Part shown: piece by piece, positions 32,541 to 45,493 of the stretch
Layout: every line of letters starts with the position of its first letter
Position numbering within the stretch: the stretch's first letter is position 1
NCBI GenBank assembly: GCA_003344405.1
Contig: NOWV01000123.1
Span: 62,001-126,000 of the forward strand
From: Trichoplax sp. H2
Taxonomy: Eukaryota > Placozoa > Uniplacotomia > Trichoplacea
Direction of reading: 5' to 3'
Length of the DNA: 64,000 nt
Made by a program: the position numbers and the translations under genes
The notes under the pieces: model-generated
What the model was told of the DNA's origin: nothing
The model's database searches: none
What the model saw: the letters and a program-made list of their open reading frames with translations, nothing else

Positions 32541-35500
32541 TTAAGAAACTAAGCGATATGTTATATATCTTCCTGCAGTTTCACTTGGCCTGATAATTCT
32601 TACAAACTAAAAAAGAAAAAATATTCTAATAGTTAATCTCTGAATCAGGAATAAGGAGACCAGACAATTTTCGTACCTGCCCTCTCTTTAAACCATAATA
32701 ACGAGCTACAGGATCACCTACTTGAATCCTAGGTAATTGATGCTCCTTTAATTTGCTGATTAAAATGTCGAATTAAATTAATTTTGTGTTACATAGTGAT
32801 TATAATAAAGTTTTGGTCCAAAATTACGAAGCTTACATACATGCATCCATGTTATGACATATCGATCAGTTAGAACTTACTATCTAGCTAGAAGCTCAGC
32901 CTTTTCTTCAGGACTCATGACTATATGTTTAGGAACTAAATGATGTTCGGTTATATTTATCATTAATTCGGATTCCATGAATGATTCCAATGTGTATTTA
33001 GGAGCCATATCGATCAAAGACTAAGAAATTGCATTGGCGATAGAATTCGAAGATTTAACATTAGAAGTATATTAGCAAGATCAATTTTGCGAATGATCTG
33101 CAAACAAACCTGTTTCGCGGTTGGAGTCATTCCAGATTGTATGATGATTATAGCGCGATTGATATTCTCTCGCTGCATTCGTTGGCAGTATCTACATAAG
33201 CAATGTTATTCGAAATTATAGCAGAATAATATTACAAACGTCATGTAACTAAGTTGTTGTCTGAGCAACAAAAGTTTACTTTTTAATCGTGTTAATCCCC
33301 ACTTTAGGCTCGTCCGGGAAGAAAACAAACAGTTGTTCTGCGTAGATATGTAAGTTATATTTAATTTACTAATGCTAACAATGCTATGACTGTTTAAGCT
33401 TGCTAGAGATATAATCTTCATACACAAAAAGCAAACTATGGAATAAAGCAGTCGGCTTGCGTGCACCGTAGACGTATTGAATAAGTTTTACCTGTAGGAT
33501 CATCGATGTGATGCACCAACATGGATAATAATCCGCGTACCTGGCTACTTTCACTATATAAGTATAAAAATGCAATTCTAGTATATACTTCTTCTACAAA
33601 GATACAAAACACAACTTAAAAAATTATGTAATGCCAAGATAGTGGATGATTAAAGATAGATACAGTATCTGCTATTTCAAGGTGCTAAAGTAGATAGATA
33701 GGGAGTTAGTGTGTACAGAATTTATAAGACTCAATACGTAGTCAATCGTAGAGTCACATTTAACCGTAAATAATTAATTACCGCATAGATAAGCTAAACG
33801 ATCTACAGTATACACGTTTAGTATTTTGTCGATAAGGGGCCATGGGCATAAACTTATTAATTATTACAACGTTTTGTGATAACAACAAAATTAACGGTTG
33901 ACCTTCTGACTGTGATATTTGCCCAAAAATTCCTCAATTGACCTATATCAATTGCTTTTATACAGTGTATATCACTGATATACGGTAATACGTAAGTTTG
34001 CAGTTATATCTTCTCGTATCAGAGGAAACACTACGCCATTGCTGTTTTAATCTGCTGGGATACTTGAATAATTTGAAGCCCGTAGCACAGTACAATATAT
34101 GAAAAAAACTGAAATGCATTCGCGTTAGATATTAGTAAAGATGATATACACAGAACTTTGATCTTCCAGCAAAAGAGTCCACAACATACTACATACGAGT
34201 ATACTAGTCGATTACAATGATGATTCTGAAAGAATTATTTGGGAGGGTATTAAAAGGTTTGTATCATCGCGGTAACTGCTGTACAGATGCTCTTTTGAAA
34301 GTAACGGAATATATAAAAGTGCCTTATACATAATATATTCAATCAAATTTAAGAAAATTTAGTGCTATCTTTGAAAACGTGATTGAATTACATTCAGAAG
34401 TATCTATAAGATATTTTTGTATTACCTCATTTCGCTGTAAAACTGTTCATGAAATTGATCGAACGTTTGATCCAATTCTTCCTGCGATACCATATACCCT
34501 CTGTCATGGCACATCTATAAAAGTAGGCGATAGATACAGTAAGTTATCTTGGTTACGATTGTATCCAGAAAAGATCTATTGCAAGCCCATTCGGAGAAGT
34601 TTTAATTACAAGGACTATAACCTTTTGGCAATACTACTGCATAAGACTCAAGCAATACAGTCGATGATGAACTGATCACTGATCGGGTAGTGATGTAGTA
34701 TCGCAAGTGGACAATATATAACTATATATAGTTTTAATTACAAGGACTATAACCTTTTGGCAATACTACTGCATAAGACTCAAGTAACACAGTCGAGGAT
34801 GAACTGATCACTAATCGGGTAGTGATGTAGTACTGCAAGTGGACAATATATAACGTAGGCATTCTTTTAGCATCCATTTTCAATATGCTCAGCAAGAACA
34901 GTATGGTCAATCGGAAATATGCACATTAACCGACCTACTGTAGAGGCGTAAGTTTCGAAAAAGAAAATCTTTAACTGCAATGCGAACTATACGCGTTATC
35001 ATGTCCACTGTACAGTCCTGTATATAAGTGAGAAGAGCATAGTCGAACATTGAACCAAAATAGTAATGTAAATTTTGAAAAAGGAAATTTCAACCATAGT
35101 GATAGTATATATACACTAGGCGTACAGTTACTGCTCTTGTCGGATATATGAGAGGGACTTTATGCCATTCATTGATTAGACGATACAGGTCTAGCTCTCG
35201 ATTTTGTCAATACTGTATATCAGAATAAGATTGAGGGCAAGAGCTAGGCAACTGAGTATTCCATTGGTGGTGATTGAGTTATCATCATCTTGGCAATTTT
35301 TCTTCAACATTTACTCTCTATTGACCGGACCGGTATAGCTTAAGGTGTAATATACTTTTCATAACTACAGCACTATAATAACAATGATCGATCCTAGAAT
35401 TGCTGACAATGATAGACCTCGCTCAAATGAAGATGCAGTCCAGTTACTGTACATGATCAGTGGTGTACTGTAGATTATGACTTTCGTCTAGAAGACAAGT

Positions 35501-35693
35501 TGCGATCGAAACTTTTGAATGTTGGATATACTTTGAGGTATAATCTAACTTCAGGACATGGAATTCATCAAGCCAAATTAACTCCATGATGTATGTCAGT
35601 AGTCTTAAGCGAATAACGATAACAAATAATGCATACTTGCATGACAGTTTTTCTGATCCGCCATAACTTGTAGGCTTCTTCTTCGTCTTCCAT
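32541..35693 (-). CDS. POLR2E: DNA-directed RNA polymerases I, II and III shared subunit RPB5
   Basis: Eight exons on the minus strand: 35693-35637, 34514-34426, 33544-33492, 33337-33280, 33191-33110, 33020-32881, 32755-32677, 32606-32541. They total 624 nt, 207 residues, all phases consistent; RPB5 is about 210 residues in animals. RPB5 is a shared core subunit that contributes to the polymerase jaw at downstream DNA. Recognised segments in order: [109 protein letters not shown], and the final [18 protein letters not shown]. The linker at the exon 2-3 junction (about residues 44-54) is divergent, and its acceptor was chosen by phase. The start follows the family N-terminus; the frame stays open upstream. 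A TACTGTAC cluster lies 90-300 bp upstream of the ATG. Confidence 0.95.
34599..34854. repeat. Tandem duplication of a 124-bp unit upstream of POLR2E exon 2
   Basis: 34599-34722 and 34731-34854 are near-identical direct copies with a handful of substitutions, separated by 8 bp. They lie in POLR2E intron 1. Confidence 0.85.
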
Positions 35694-35779
35694 AACTGCT
35701 GCCCGTTGTCTTGGAGTAGTTTGGTACCCATGTAAAAAGGTTAGTCTACTCAGTACAGTCGTTCCAATGTTTTGCGCAT

Positions 35780-36000
35780 ACTCACGCTTTACGCCATACA
35801 GTACAGTACCACGATGTTGAACAATAGTGTACAGTACAGTACTGTACAATACAATAGAGGGTCTCTAGTGTACTGTACACTGTACAGTACAGTACTGTAC
35901 ACTGTACAGTATACAGTACTGTACTGTATACTGTACTGTATGAACAATGTACTGTACAAAATACAGACAGTACTACTGTATACTGTACCACTGAGGCCGA
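35780..36000. repeat. Palindromic TACTGTAC cluster in the POLR2E upstream region
   Basis: Long runs of alternating GTACAGTA and TACTGTAC (about 35795-35990). Open stretches on both strands through it are artefacts. It sits where the POLR2E promoter would be expected. Confidence 0.85.
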
Positions 36001-36184
36001 GAAGGGCCAACCGCTTTCTTATACTATTCCACGAGCACGTTTTATCGCCAGCATTTTTCGCGAGTACATGAAATTGACTTGATCTCGCGTTCTGATACCT
36101 CGAACATAGCGTGTATCGGTACAAGTAAGAATAAGTCTCTATTTCTCGTACATCAATTTTCTCGTCAGGCAAGTTAGGACGAAA

Positions 36185-36340
36185 TGCTTAGTACTACAGT
36201 ATACTGTACTGTACTGTACTGTAGTAGGGACGCCCACAGTACAGTACAGTACTAAACTGTACTGTACAGTGTACAGTACTGTACACTGTACAGATAAACT
36301 AATTTCACCCCGAAAAATGTACTGTACTGTAGCTAAAAGA
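36185..36340. repeat. Palindromic TACTGTAC repeat cluster
   Basis: TACTGTACTGTACTGTA-type runs near 36197-36225 and further words to about 36331, just left of the foldback element. Confidence 0.8.
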
Positions 36341-36360
36341 CCGGCATTTTACGGTACAAT

Positions 36361-36605
36361 AATCGTCTCTAAACTAAAGTACTGTCATAATGAGGTGTTT
36401 GGCACAATATTTTGGACGAGATGAGGGCAAAGTGATCAGTCCAGGTCCAGGTCTTCTCCTACACTTTGTAGCCAGTGTACAGTATAGTACACTACAAGTA
36501 TAAGAGAAGACCTGGACCTGCCTGGACTGATCACTTTTGTCCTCATCTCGTCCAAAATATTGTGCCAAACACCTTGTTATGACAGTACTTTAGTATAGAG
36601 ACGAT
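36361..36605. mobile_element. Long foldback element, MITE-like
   Basis: Left arm about 36361-36470 and right arm about 36495-36605 are reverse complements over about 110 bp with few differences (shared words include GTTTGGCACAATATTTTGG and TGATCAGTCCAGG). The spacer is about 25 bp and contains GTACAGTATAGTAC. No transposase is encoded. The outermost bases read ATCGTCTCT. Confidence 0.8.
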
Positions 36606-39174
36606 CGATTTTACATGGACTGATTTTTTCCATATTAAGTTAAGCAATATGGCATTGAATCTTATTATCTGTTACTAACTTCTGCTTGGAAATAGTTATA
36701 TAAGATCGTAGATGTTATTCAATTAGTACCAGGGAGTTAGAAATCAGACAAGCAAGCTCCATACTAAGGAAGCATTTTTCGATATTGATGGCCCTCATTG
36801 GGTAAGAAAAGTCCGTCTGTCTGGTTTACAGTACAGTGTACACTAAGTTCACACTGTAAAGTTTACACTATGTACTGTACTAGACTTGATTACCATTGGG
36901 CAAGTTTTAACATGAAACCGGGAAAATTCAATTTTAAATTCACACCGTTGAGCGAACTAGACGGTAGTTGTTGATTGTAATCAACATCGACTGCACATTA
37001 GCATTCATTCTAAAGTTGATTTCTCCTTGTACAACTTATCATTAACTCTTTGCTTGTTAGCAACCATATTACTATAATATCCACAACGAAATTCCAGTAT
37101 ATATTTATTGTAGTATAGTTACTATTGATTGATCAGTTCATGACTTATTCCAATCGATAAATGTGAAATTGGCTTGGCTCAACCATTTATCCAGCTAAGG
37201 TAATACCGCCTGAATGTTTCTAGAAATTGTTATTCGATTGCATATGGTACCCTCTATAAACTACAAGCTCAATTTGCGCTAACATATAGTTTACCATCGT
37301 TAAAGTCAATACTTTATTGCTATCAAAAAATAGCAATCTATCCCGTCTACAGTGGATAATAAAAGTAATAAATAGAAATATTACAGTTATAGAAGTTGAT
37401 CTTGTGCTAGTCATTTATTAATGCATTTATCGTTATTGAGTGAATCACCATTAATTCAGCTCATTACTAGCTTTGTTTTATCTATTACCCTATGACTATG
37501 AGGATGCCATCATCGTACTCGTTACTATTTAAACTCATTCATCAACAAACATCCAATGCCTCTCGATTGCATGCGTACTGTACTGTATACGTATGTGTAA
37601 AATGTTATCAACTATGATTACAAATGAGCGTTATGCTTGATGTCGTTCTTGCCATGACATTAAGTAATACAGCAAATATTGTATGTCATCATCTTACACA
37701 AAATGAATCTTGGACTTACCTATTTTGATAAGATTAAATTAAAATTCGTTTAAATGACATCAACTCGATAGGCCTACATTTTCCAGAATAGTCCTGAAGA
37801 TTACTTTGAAAGACTTTAAATTTAACTATGGTGGAAACAATATCTTACAGCAATTGAAAATATTAAACATTGCCTAAACGCCAGAATATCTGGATCTTTT
37901 TCGCGATAAGGATAACAAAATATTTAGGTACGTACTACCCAGAGTCTAATATGGTTATGACGTATACATACATACTTACGGTATATGCACATACTTCTCT
38001 CTCCAGTAACGTAACTAAAATTTGTAATTCTTTCATCCTTTACCGAACAGTAGAGTACACTAGTATTATACTATACTTTATATAGTAGAGTACTCAATCT
38101 TGATTCCATTACAGTATTTGTAAAATAAAGGATGAAAGCTTCCGAAACGTTGCATCCGATCCACATATAGTTTAGTATGACAAATCATTGATGTGCTATA
38201 TTATTTTCTAACGTACCGCTAGACAAACGGTAGGCGTTCATCTATTGATGTTATGTTAAATATGATCGTTTATTTACCAATTCAAATCTCTAGACGGCGC
38301 AAGCTATACTAACGTATGGAGAGGTACTGTAGATTCTCTTTCACGTACAGTAGAGCAATAAGTCGTTCAATGGTAATAAATGTTCAGAAGTAGCAACAGA
38401 CTAGAAATCCAAATATATTGCACTATACAGTATCTACTCCTGAGACGCACATAATTATTGTATTCTACGTTTTAAGAGTAAGTTCGCACGATAGCATATC
38501 GACTTGTTATTTATTTACTATAATAACGCATGTTTGATCGCTTTTAAGTACTGTACTGTACAGTAATGTTGTAAAGAGATTCCGTCGGATCGTTCTATTC
38601 TAATATACTGTACTGTACTCAGTGTACTGTAATATGCCTTGCACAACCTTATATAAACTCCTGCTTGCATATTTTGTAGCTACTTAAACGAATGAACATA
38701 ATAAAAAAATGTGCTGTAATGACGCAACAAATACCAAAGAAAATACCAGTACTGTAATGTACAGTATCCTAAACGACTTTACATTAAATAATAATATCAA
38801 CAAAAAGATACGCCAAAGCGATATCGTGATATCTAAATTTGATACGCATGCTATACGTACGATAGTGCCATATTTAAGAATGTCTACGAGTATAACAAAA
38901 TATTATGAGAAAAATTTATTTATGGCACTAGCAATATGCCAGATGAATGTAATTCACTTAAATATCTAGAAGTTAAGCGACAATTCGTTCTTGGGATAGC
39001 CCACGAGATGGAATATGCTCTTATATTGCTTACTTTGTTATAAGTAATGTACTGTTCTTAATAGAAGTAGCTTGTTTTATTTTATTTTATCATTAGGATT
39101 GTGTATTAATAAACGCAATAAAAGAAGGTTCTGCGACGCATAAGTGATATATTTCAATCTATGTATGTTTTTAG
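36606..39174. other. Intergenic between POLR2E and RAD52
   Basis: No exon recognised. Single TACTGTAC words at about 37575, 38550 and 38605. Open stretches at 37870-38085 and 38709-38969 (plus) lack family resemblance. Confidence 0.4.
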
Positions 39175-41428
39175 ATGTCTGGAGTAAAAAGAAGTCAACC
39201 TGATGGCGGTCATAGTTGTGGTAAAAGTTACAACAGCTTTGGCCAGGTAAATCAGTCTAATCTGATTTTTATGCTTGTGAATGATCTCTATACTGTAATT
39301 ATTGCCATTCTTTTATGGTATAGCGTTTGTTACTCGTCATCAAATTAAATGTAGGATTATTTGTTCATATGCAATATCATTGGACGTGATTCGGTGTATT
39401 ATGTACTTATTTTGTTTAGCTTTTGTAATACGAGAATGCTGTAGCATGATGTTCAACATAAGTTATGCTACAGATATCTATGATATGTTAAAGTTAATTT
39501 TACTTCTTACGTATTATTTTAATTGGTAATAGTATACATTCACCACGGAGGAACAAGAAGCTGTTCAGACGGCATTAAAGCAAAAATTAGGCCCAGAATA
39601 TATTAGTCAAAGGGTCGGCATGGGCGGTAAAAAGGTTAAGCAATAGTTATGCTATTATTTGTATAATATAATTCAACTGCAAAACTCTAAACCTACTGTA
39701 CTATTGTAATGTACTCGTATGTACAGAAAATTTTCCTTATAATTATAATATGATTGCTTAGCACGAGTATATAGCATATTGAAATGGCTAGATTATTCGA
39801 TTTAAACTTACAGATTATGAATAAATGCCACAGGTATCGTAGGTATTGCAATATATTGATTACATGAGTATATACCATGATACATAGAGTTATATAGCGT
39901 AACACCAGATCACAGTAATTCAATTATTTTCGTACAGTATCTTGTATGCGTATACTACGTAAATAAACAAGATAAATTGATGGAGAATAAACTCTGTTAC
40001 AGATAGCCTATATTGAGGGATGGAAAGTATTGTCCATAGCAAATGAAATTTTCGGTTTTAATGGATGGTCTCACTCTGTTACCAGTCAAACGATTGGTAT
40101 ACTAACTTTGTGATAGATGATAGTTTTACGGATCTACCTTGCTGGCCATTAAAAACTTAGCATATGCTTGTATCTATGATAGATTTCGTCGATCAGATTG
40201 GAGCTAAGTTTTATGTCGGTATTTGTGCATTTGTCCGAGTTCAACTAAAGGTAAGTAAATTGTGGAAATCTTTAGGGTATTTATTGATAGCTATAGTTCA
40301 TTGAGAAATTTTATTTAAAAGGATGGAAGTTTCCACGAAGACGTAGGATACGGTGTTGCAGAGGGAATGAAGTCAAAAGCTTTATCGCTTGAAAAAGCTC
40401 GTAAGGAGGCCGTAACAGATGGCCTTAAGAGGGCTTTAAAGTACGTTGTTTGTCACGTAAACTACTTTGAGATAAATGTTTATAAATCTGATATTTGTGT
40501 TATTGGAAATTTTTTGATCTTGTTACAGCTTTAAAGTACTGTACTGAGCCATCGCTGCACTTAGGTTTTAAAATATCGGCGTATCCCGATGATATTAATC
40601 TTTACGTTTTTACATTAAATTTTAAACTTTAGGAGTTATGGACAAGCCCTTGGTAACTGTATCAATGATATTTCATACTTAAATTATATTTGCAAGCTAC
40701 GTGACGAAAAGGTTAGTGTAACAGTAGCTTTGATTTGAGTCTGAGATAGTAAATACTACTTAAAAGCAAGTCTGTACGTGTTTAATGGCCGATCTTTTAG
40801 GCTCAATATTTACAAAAAATGCCTTGTTTTACGTGCATGGTTGCATCAGTTTAAAGAGTTGTATTCTTCCTCTCTATGTTATTTTAGTCTCCGCAATCCT
40901 TTGATATCAGAGAGATGCGTCGACCATTTAGTACTAACCTAATGAAAAATGGAAAGCGCCCTATAGATCCTAGTAATACGGTTGGTATGGTTGAATATAA
41001 TATCAAAAAGCGTAAAGAATCAGATAAGGGACTTTTATCTGGAGCAGGTTATTATTTAATTGAGGTAATGTTGCTGTATTAAAAGAAAAGTTAACAAAAA
41101 TTGTGTTATCGTTCTTACGTAGAAAATAAAACATTTACTAAGAGCAGCGTTTCGGCTAAGATGGCTTCATGTTCTTCTGTTAAAAAATTTGAATTAATTC
41201 CCGAAGGTAAACTAGATTGGATTTTGTTTGATACATTCTAAATTAGTTTTTGTTGAAATGCCAGAACAGTAACCTCATTTAATGCAGTATCTGAGTTAAA
41301 TTAGACGGACAACTTTCTCTTATTCCTAATTGGACGCTTGTATGCATTCAGATGATTTAGATTTGCTCCTTTCTGAGGCATTACAAGACGAAAATTCGAG
41401 TGAAAATTTAGCTTCTCCGAAACAATAG
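39175..41428 (+). CDS. RAD52: RAD52 single-strand annealing / homologous recombination protein
   Basis: Nine exons: 39175-39246, 39533-39634, 40003-40096, 40183-40250, 40322-40440, 40633-40711, 40888-41064, 41143-41206, 41352-41428. They total 852 nt, 283 residues, all phases consistent. RAD52 binds single-stranded DNA as a ring and anneals complementary strands in double-strand-break repair in the nucleus. The N-terminal annealing domain is clear: [94 protein letters not shown]. The region after about residue 180 is short and ends in an acidic tail ([19 protein letters not shown]). The vertebrate protein is about 420 residues, so much of the RPA- and RAD51-binding half is missing or not recognisable. 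The ATG directly follows an in-frame TAG that can also serve as a splice acceptor, so a 5' UTR exon is possible. The exon 8 acceptor was chosen by phase. Confidence 0.94.
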
Positions 41429-43225
41429 TAGCAGCATAAAGTGCTGCCTTAATTTGTTCTGAAAATATTATCAAAACATCGTCTTTATTGAGATATACTA
41501 TTAGTATAAATTACGGTCGTTAGCAACGATACGACTTCTACAAACGGATTTCGCAGTTGCTATTCAAATAATTTTTATTTTACATACTTTTATCATTACA
41601 AGCAAGAATTTAGATTTGAGAACTATTGTATATTGGTGTAATGATAACTGCATAGCTAAACAAGTGTACATTAGTAAAAGGTCTAGATCATAGTCATCCA
41701 TGAAATCTACTTAATGACTTTGTAAATTATACAATTCTATTTTTGGCGTCAAATTTGCTACTGAGCACTTTTGCCACTGGCTAGCTAAAGTAGCTTGGTT
41801 ATAGTAAAGCTACCGGTATTCAATTCTTTTCTTCTCAGCTTGATACATTTAGTATGAATTCGCCTTTGGACATAATCTATTATTGATGATGCAAGAAATT
41901 AGTAGTTTATAAACTTTGTAACATATCATGGTTGAATTTCTGGTTGTTTACATCATAGCGCATACGTTAGTAACGATATAAACGGAAAATGTATTTGGAA
42001 AAATGAATCATAAATACAATTTAATACGGCAATATTGTTTAGCTTTTATTGGTTTGTAAATCTTGAACTGAAAATTTGATAAGACGTATATAAGTATTTT
42101 ATTAGGAAATGCAATGTAACAATTTTACTAATTTTGTAGACTAAACTCGCAATGAAAACATTGTCATTTGTTAAGTATAATTTCTATAATGCAATAAAAA
42201 ATGTATCTAAAGTGATACCCCGTAATGTAAATACTGAGAAAGTGCGCAGTTTCTTGCGAAGGATCACTAACGAAATAAGTACATCCCCCAAAAAGTTACC
42301 TAGTGTTTTTACTATACTAACTTTCGTACTTTTACAATGAAGAGCCCTTTACAGATATTCAGTTTTCTACTTTAGTAAATAATTATATGTTCACCTGTGT
42401 ACCTGTAATATTATTGTTTGCATTTTAGTTCTAGTTATGATTAATCTTGTAAGTGTATTGAATATATTACTGCACTGCTGTAACGTAAGTAACTATAAAT
42501 AATTGTAAAGAGAGGCTAACATTGTCCCTCGCTTACGTGAATAAAAGAACTAGCTTTTTAGTCTGCAATATATCGTAAGTCTGGATATCCAATGCGTGGT
42601 TTAGTACAGTATGACTGCACGATATACCAGAATCGGAACATGATCATGGTGAAGAAAATCTGTATATGTATTATTGTATACTTGTGAACACCCTTATATG
42701 TCGTGCAGTATACATCGTCAGTATTCTGTGAACATTACTAATTATAACTAGTATAAAATGAATTCGGAAATATCGATTAGTAAACTTTGTAGATTGAGAT
42801 ATCAGCCTTTTCAATCTAGCTAACTACGCCTATATACGTTGTAATGTATGTTTTCTCCACTTTAGTGCATAGATTCTATTTGAAGACTATAATCTTGTCT
42901 ACTGATCAAGAGAAGTCTCTAATCTAGTTGTCAGTAGCATGATTAGAATAAATCCGTGCAATAATATTACAAGGAGTGGTTAAAATAACAGATTTTCTTT
43001 CTTTTTTTCGATCCAAGCAATGTATCGTACAATAATTATGTATATCTGAAATAACAAAGATACTTCGCATTATTAATATGAGGGGGTTCTGTGCGTTACT
43101 TTAATTAGATGAGTATATCCTTAGTATGATACGAGAAAGATTCTAAACGAAGAAGAATTCCTTTATTCAGACGTCGAGGAGATTATCAGCGTGCTCTAGG
43201 CAGGAATAGGAAAGGTAGAGAATCG
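41429..43225. other. Intergenic downstream of RAD52
   Basis: Contains the RAD52 3' UTR. A 62-codon ORF at 42152-42340 (plus; MKTLSFVKYNFYN...) has a lysine/arginine-rich middle but no recognised family. I consider it likely chance. Confidence 0.35.
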
Positions 43226-43768
43226 TGAGATACACAATGAGATAAGAATTGAGGAATGCATGTATTAAAGACGTGCACTACCACTATTTTATAAAGTGCT
43301 GTATGGTGTATTTATTTTGTTTTGAGATTGCCAAAGTCCTTCTCGAGGTGCTTTGAATACTGAAAAGACCTATCAATTTCATACCAGTGTGTATAACCAT
43401 TACCTACGGGTACATATAATAATATTTATTTAATATGATGTTACAGTGTTAAATACTGTATTACAGTAGAAATAACTATGTTAGGATAATTCTGTTAGAC
43501 TATCCTTATTTAGTTAACTTCTAATTTGGATATACTGNNNNNNNNNNNNNNNNNNNNTGAGATACACAATGAGATAAGAATTGAGGAATGCATGTATTAA
43601 AGACGTGCACTACCACTATTTTATAAAGTGCTGTATGGTGTATTTATTTTGTTTTGAGATTGCCAAAATCCTTCTCGAGGTGCTTTGAATACTGAAATGA
43701 CCTATCAATTTCATACCAGTGTGTATAACCATTACCTACGGGTACATATAATAATATTTATTTAATAT
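43226..43768. repeat. 211-bp direct duplication flanking an assembly gap
   Basis: 43226-43436 and 43558-43768 are equal-length copies with about two substitutions (near 43339/43671 and 43365/43697). The second copy begins on the first base after the run of N. This is typical of allelic sequence duplicated at a contig join. Confidence 0.9.
43538..43557. other. Assembly gap (20 N)
   Basis: A run of exactly 20 N, a placeholder size rather than a measured gap. Confidence 0.99.
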
Positions 43769-44700
43769 TACTATTACTTAATATACAGTAGTCTGTTTAA
43801 TTTATGAACAAGATTCTGAAAACAAAATGAACACACTGTACAATAGTAATGGGCACTTACGATATCATGGACTCTCCTAGACATAGTGTAGGTATGACTC
43901 GACATGAAGTACATAATATTACACTTAGCATTAATTCCATACTCATCTCTAGTTATGTTCTGGTTTAGCCTCTATTGCACGCATACTGTACAGTGTATAA
44001 ATGATCTTGTTCTCGTTGAATTCTAATCGTAGAATAAGTATGCTTTTGCGAATTTAGTCCAGTGCTGTATAGTAGACTGTATTAATAAATGTAAATTTTA
44101 AATAAATCAAGAAACTCCCAACAACTTCATGGTTTGGTGTACAAAAGTGGCAGTCTCCGGATATCAATTCTGAAGGAATTGTATATACTAAAAGTCAACT
44201 ATCGCCGTTTCAAATACTGATGGAACACCATTTTAAAAAATGACAAAAACTGGCGTTGGATCAGTAATTTAAAACGGGAATAGTCCACTTTTAGCAAACA
44301 GAATTCCTTAAGAATTTATATCAGGAGACTATCACTAATATGCACTAAAGCGTGAAGCTGTACTCTTTTGCAAGGAGCTGCTGTAGAGCCAGTGGCTAAA
44401 ATGGAAAGAAATTATTCACGACTTGTCAACTTTGTTGACAGTACTATAGATTGTAACTCAAATAATTTCATAGTGTAGTTTATTAAGAATAGGCAAAACT
44501 TTTCACTAATAATTTTGTTTCACGATTCTGTACATCGGCAACGAGAAACAACTACAAGATATCAAGTCATTTGTTGGCATTTTCATAATATTATATTCCA
44601 TTGATATCGCTCGCTATATCGATTAGACTAGCGAATTGCCGTAGAATAGTTGGTTACTGTACAGTATACCGATATGGATTGCATGTCATTCATTGTACAT

Positions 44701-44977
44701 AGCAAGCATAAGCAAGTTTCAAATAGAAAGTGTCTAGTCTAATGGTATAGCAAGCATAAGCAAGTTTCAAATAGAAAGTGTCTAGTCTAATGGTATAGCA
44801 AGCATAAGCAAGTTTCAAATAGAAAGTGTCTAGTCTAATGGTATAGCAAGCATAAGCAAGTTTCAAATAGAAAGTGTCTAGCCTAATGGTATAGCAAGCA
44901 TAAGCAAGTTTCAAATAGGAAGTGTCTAGTCTAATGGTATAGCAAGCATAAGCAAGTTTCAAAGAGAAAGTGTCTAA
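44701..44977. repeat. 48-bp tandem repeat, about 5.8 copies
   Basis: Units start at 44701, 44749, 44797, 44845, 44893 and 44941, each beginning AGCAAGCATAAGCAAGTTTC. Copies differ at one or two sites. Because 48 is a multiple of three, a minus-strand frame reads a 16-residue repeat (LKLAYACYTIRLDTFY). I treat that as an artefact. Confidence 0.95.
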
Positions 44978-45239
44978 TCAATGTATTATACCGAAGAATA
45001 TGAATGGAACACAATACTATGAAAATATCCCTAAAGAAGCTAATTATCTTTTAGTTCTTTCTCGTTACCAAAATGTCATAAAAAAATGTTCATAACTGGA
45101 AAAATTTGATCTACCTATTCTTCAATAATGCAATAAAACTAATTCACAATCGATCCTATTATCCCTCAGAATTTCAACGACAAAGTTGACCCATTACGAC
45201 TAATTTTCTTTGAAATTTTGGCCATTCTAGGCGTATCAA

Positions 45240-45485
45240 GGGTATTCATGTACAGTACACTGCACAGTATTGTGCTGTACAGTATAATAGTGTACTGTAC
45301 AGTACAGTACGATAGTGTACAGTACATACTGTACTGTACTGTACCGGTTATCAACATTACTGTACCAGTACTGTACAGTACTGTAGGACTGTAAAGCAGG
45401 AGCACAAAGTACTGTACACTGTACAGTATGGGTTTTTCACTGTACAGTACTGCAAAGAAGCTACACCGAGTACAGTACCGTATAT
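45240..45485. repeat. Palindromic TACTGTAC repeat cluster
   Basis: Dense TACTGTAC/GTACAGTA words at about 45250-45435 and 45440-45480. It ends about 10 bp from the stop of the small ORF on the minus strand. Confidence 0.85.
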
Positions 45486-45493
45486 AGCCACAC

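Noticed and set aside
32641-32676. Read-through end of POLR2E exon 7 as an alternative C-terminus
   Set aside because: The next exon (32606-32541) restores the conserved RPB5 C-terminus in phase, so the read-through is intron.
35568-36172. Several overlapping open frames near the POLR2E start, on both strands
   Set aside because: They run through TACTGTAC repeats and encode strings rich in Y, T, V and C. Only the MEDEEEAYK exon is real.
36374-36568. 64-codon ORF on the minus strand
   Set aside because: Lies within the arms of the foldback element; it reads the inverted repeat.
42152-42340. 62-codon ORF downstream of RAD52
   Set aside because: No similarity, no splice context and AT-driven composition; kept only as a note in the intergenic entry.
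44690-44962. 90-residue ORF of 16-residue repeats
   Set aside because: Produced by the 48-bp tandem repeat; no exon signals and no family.
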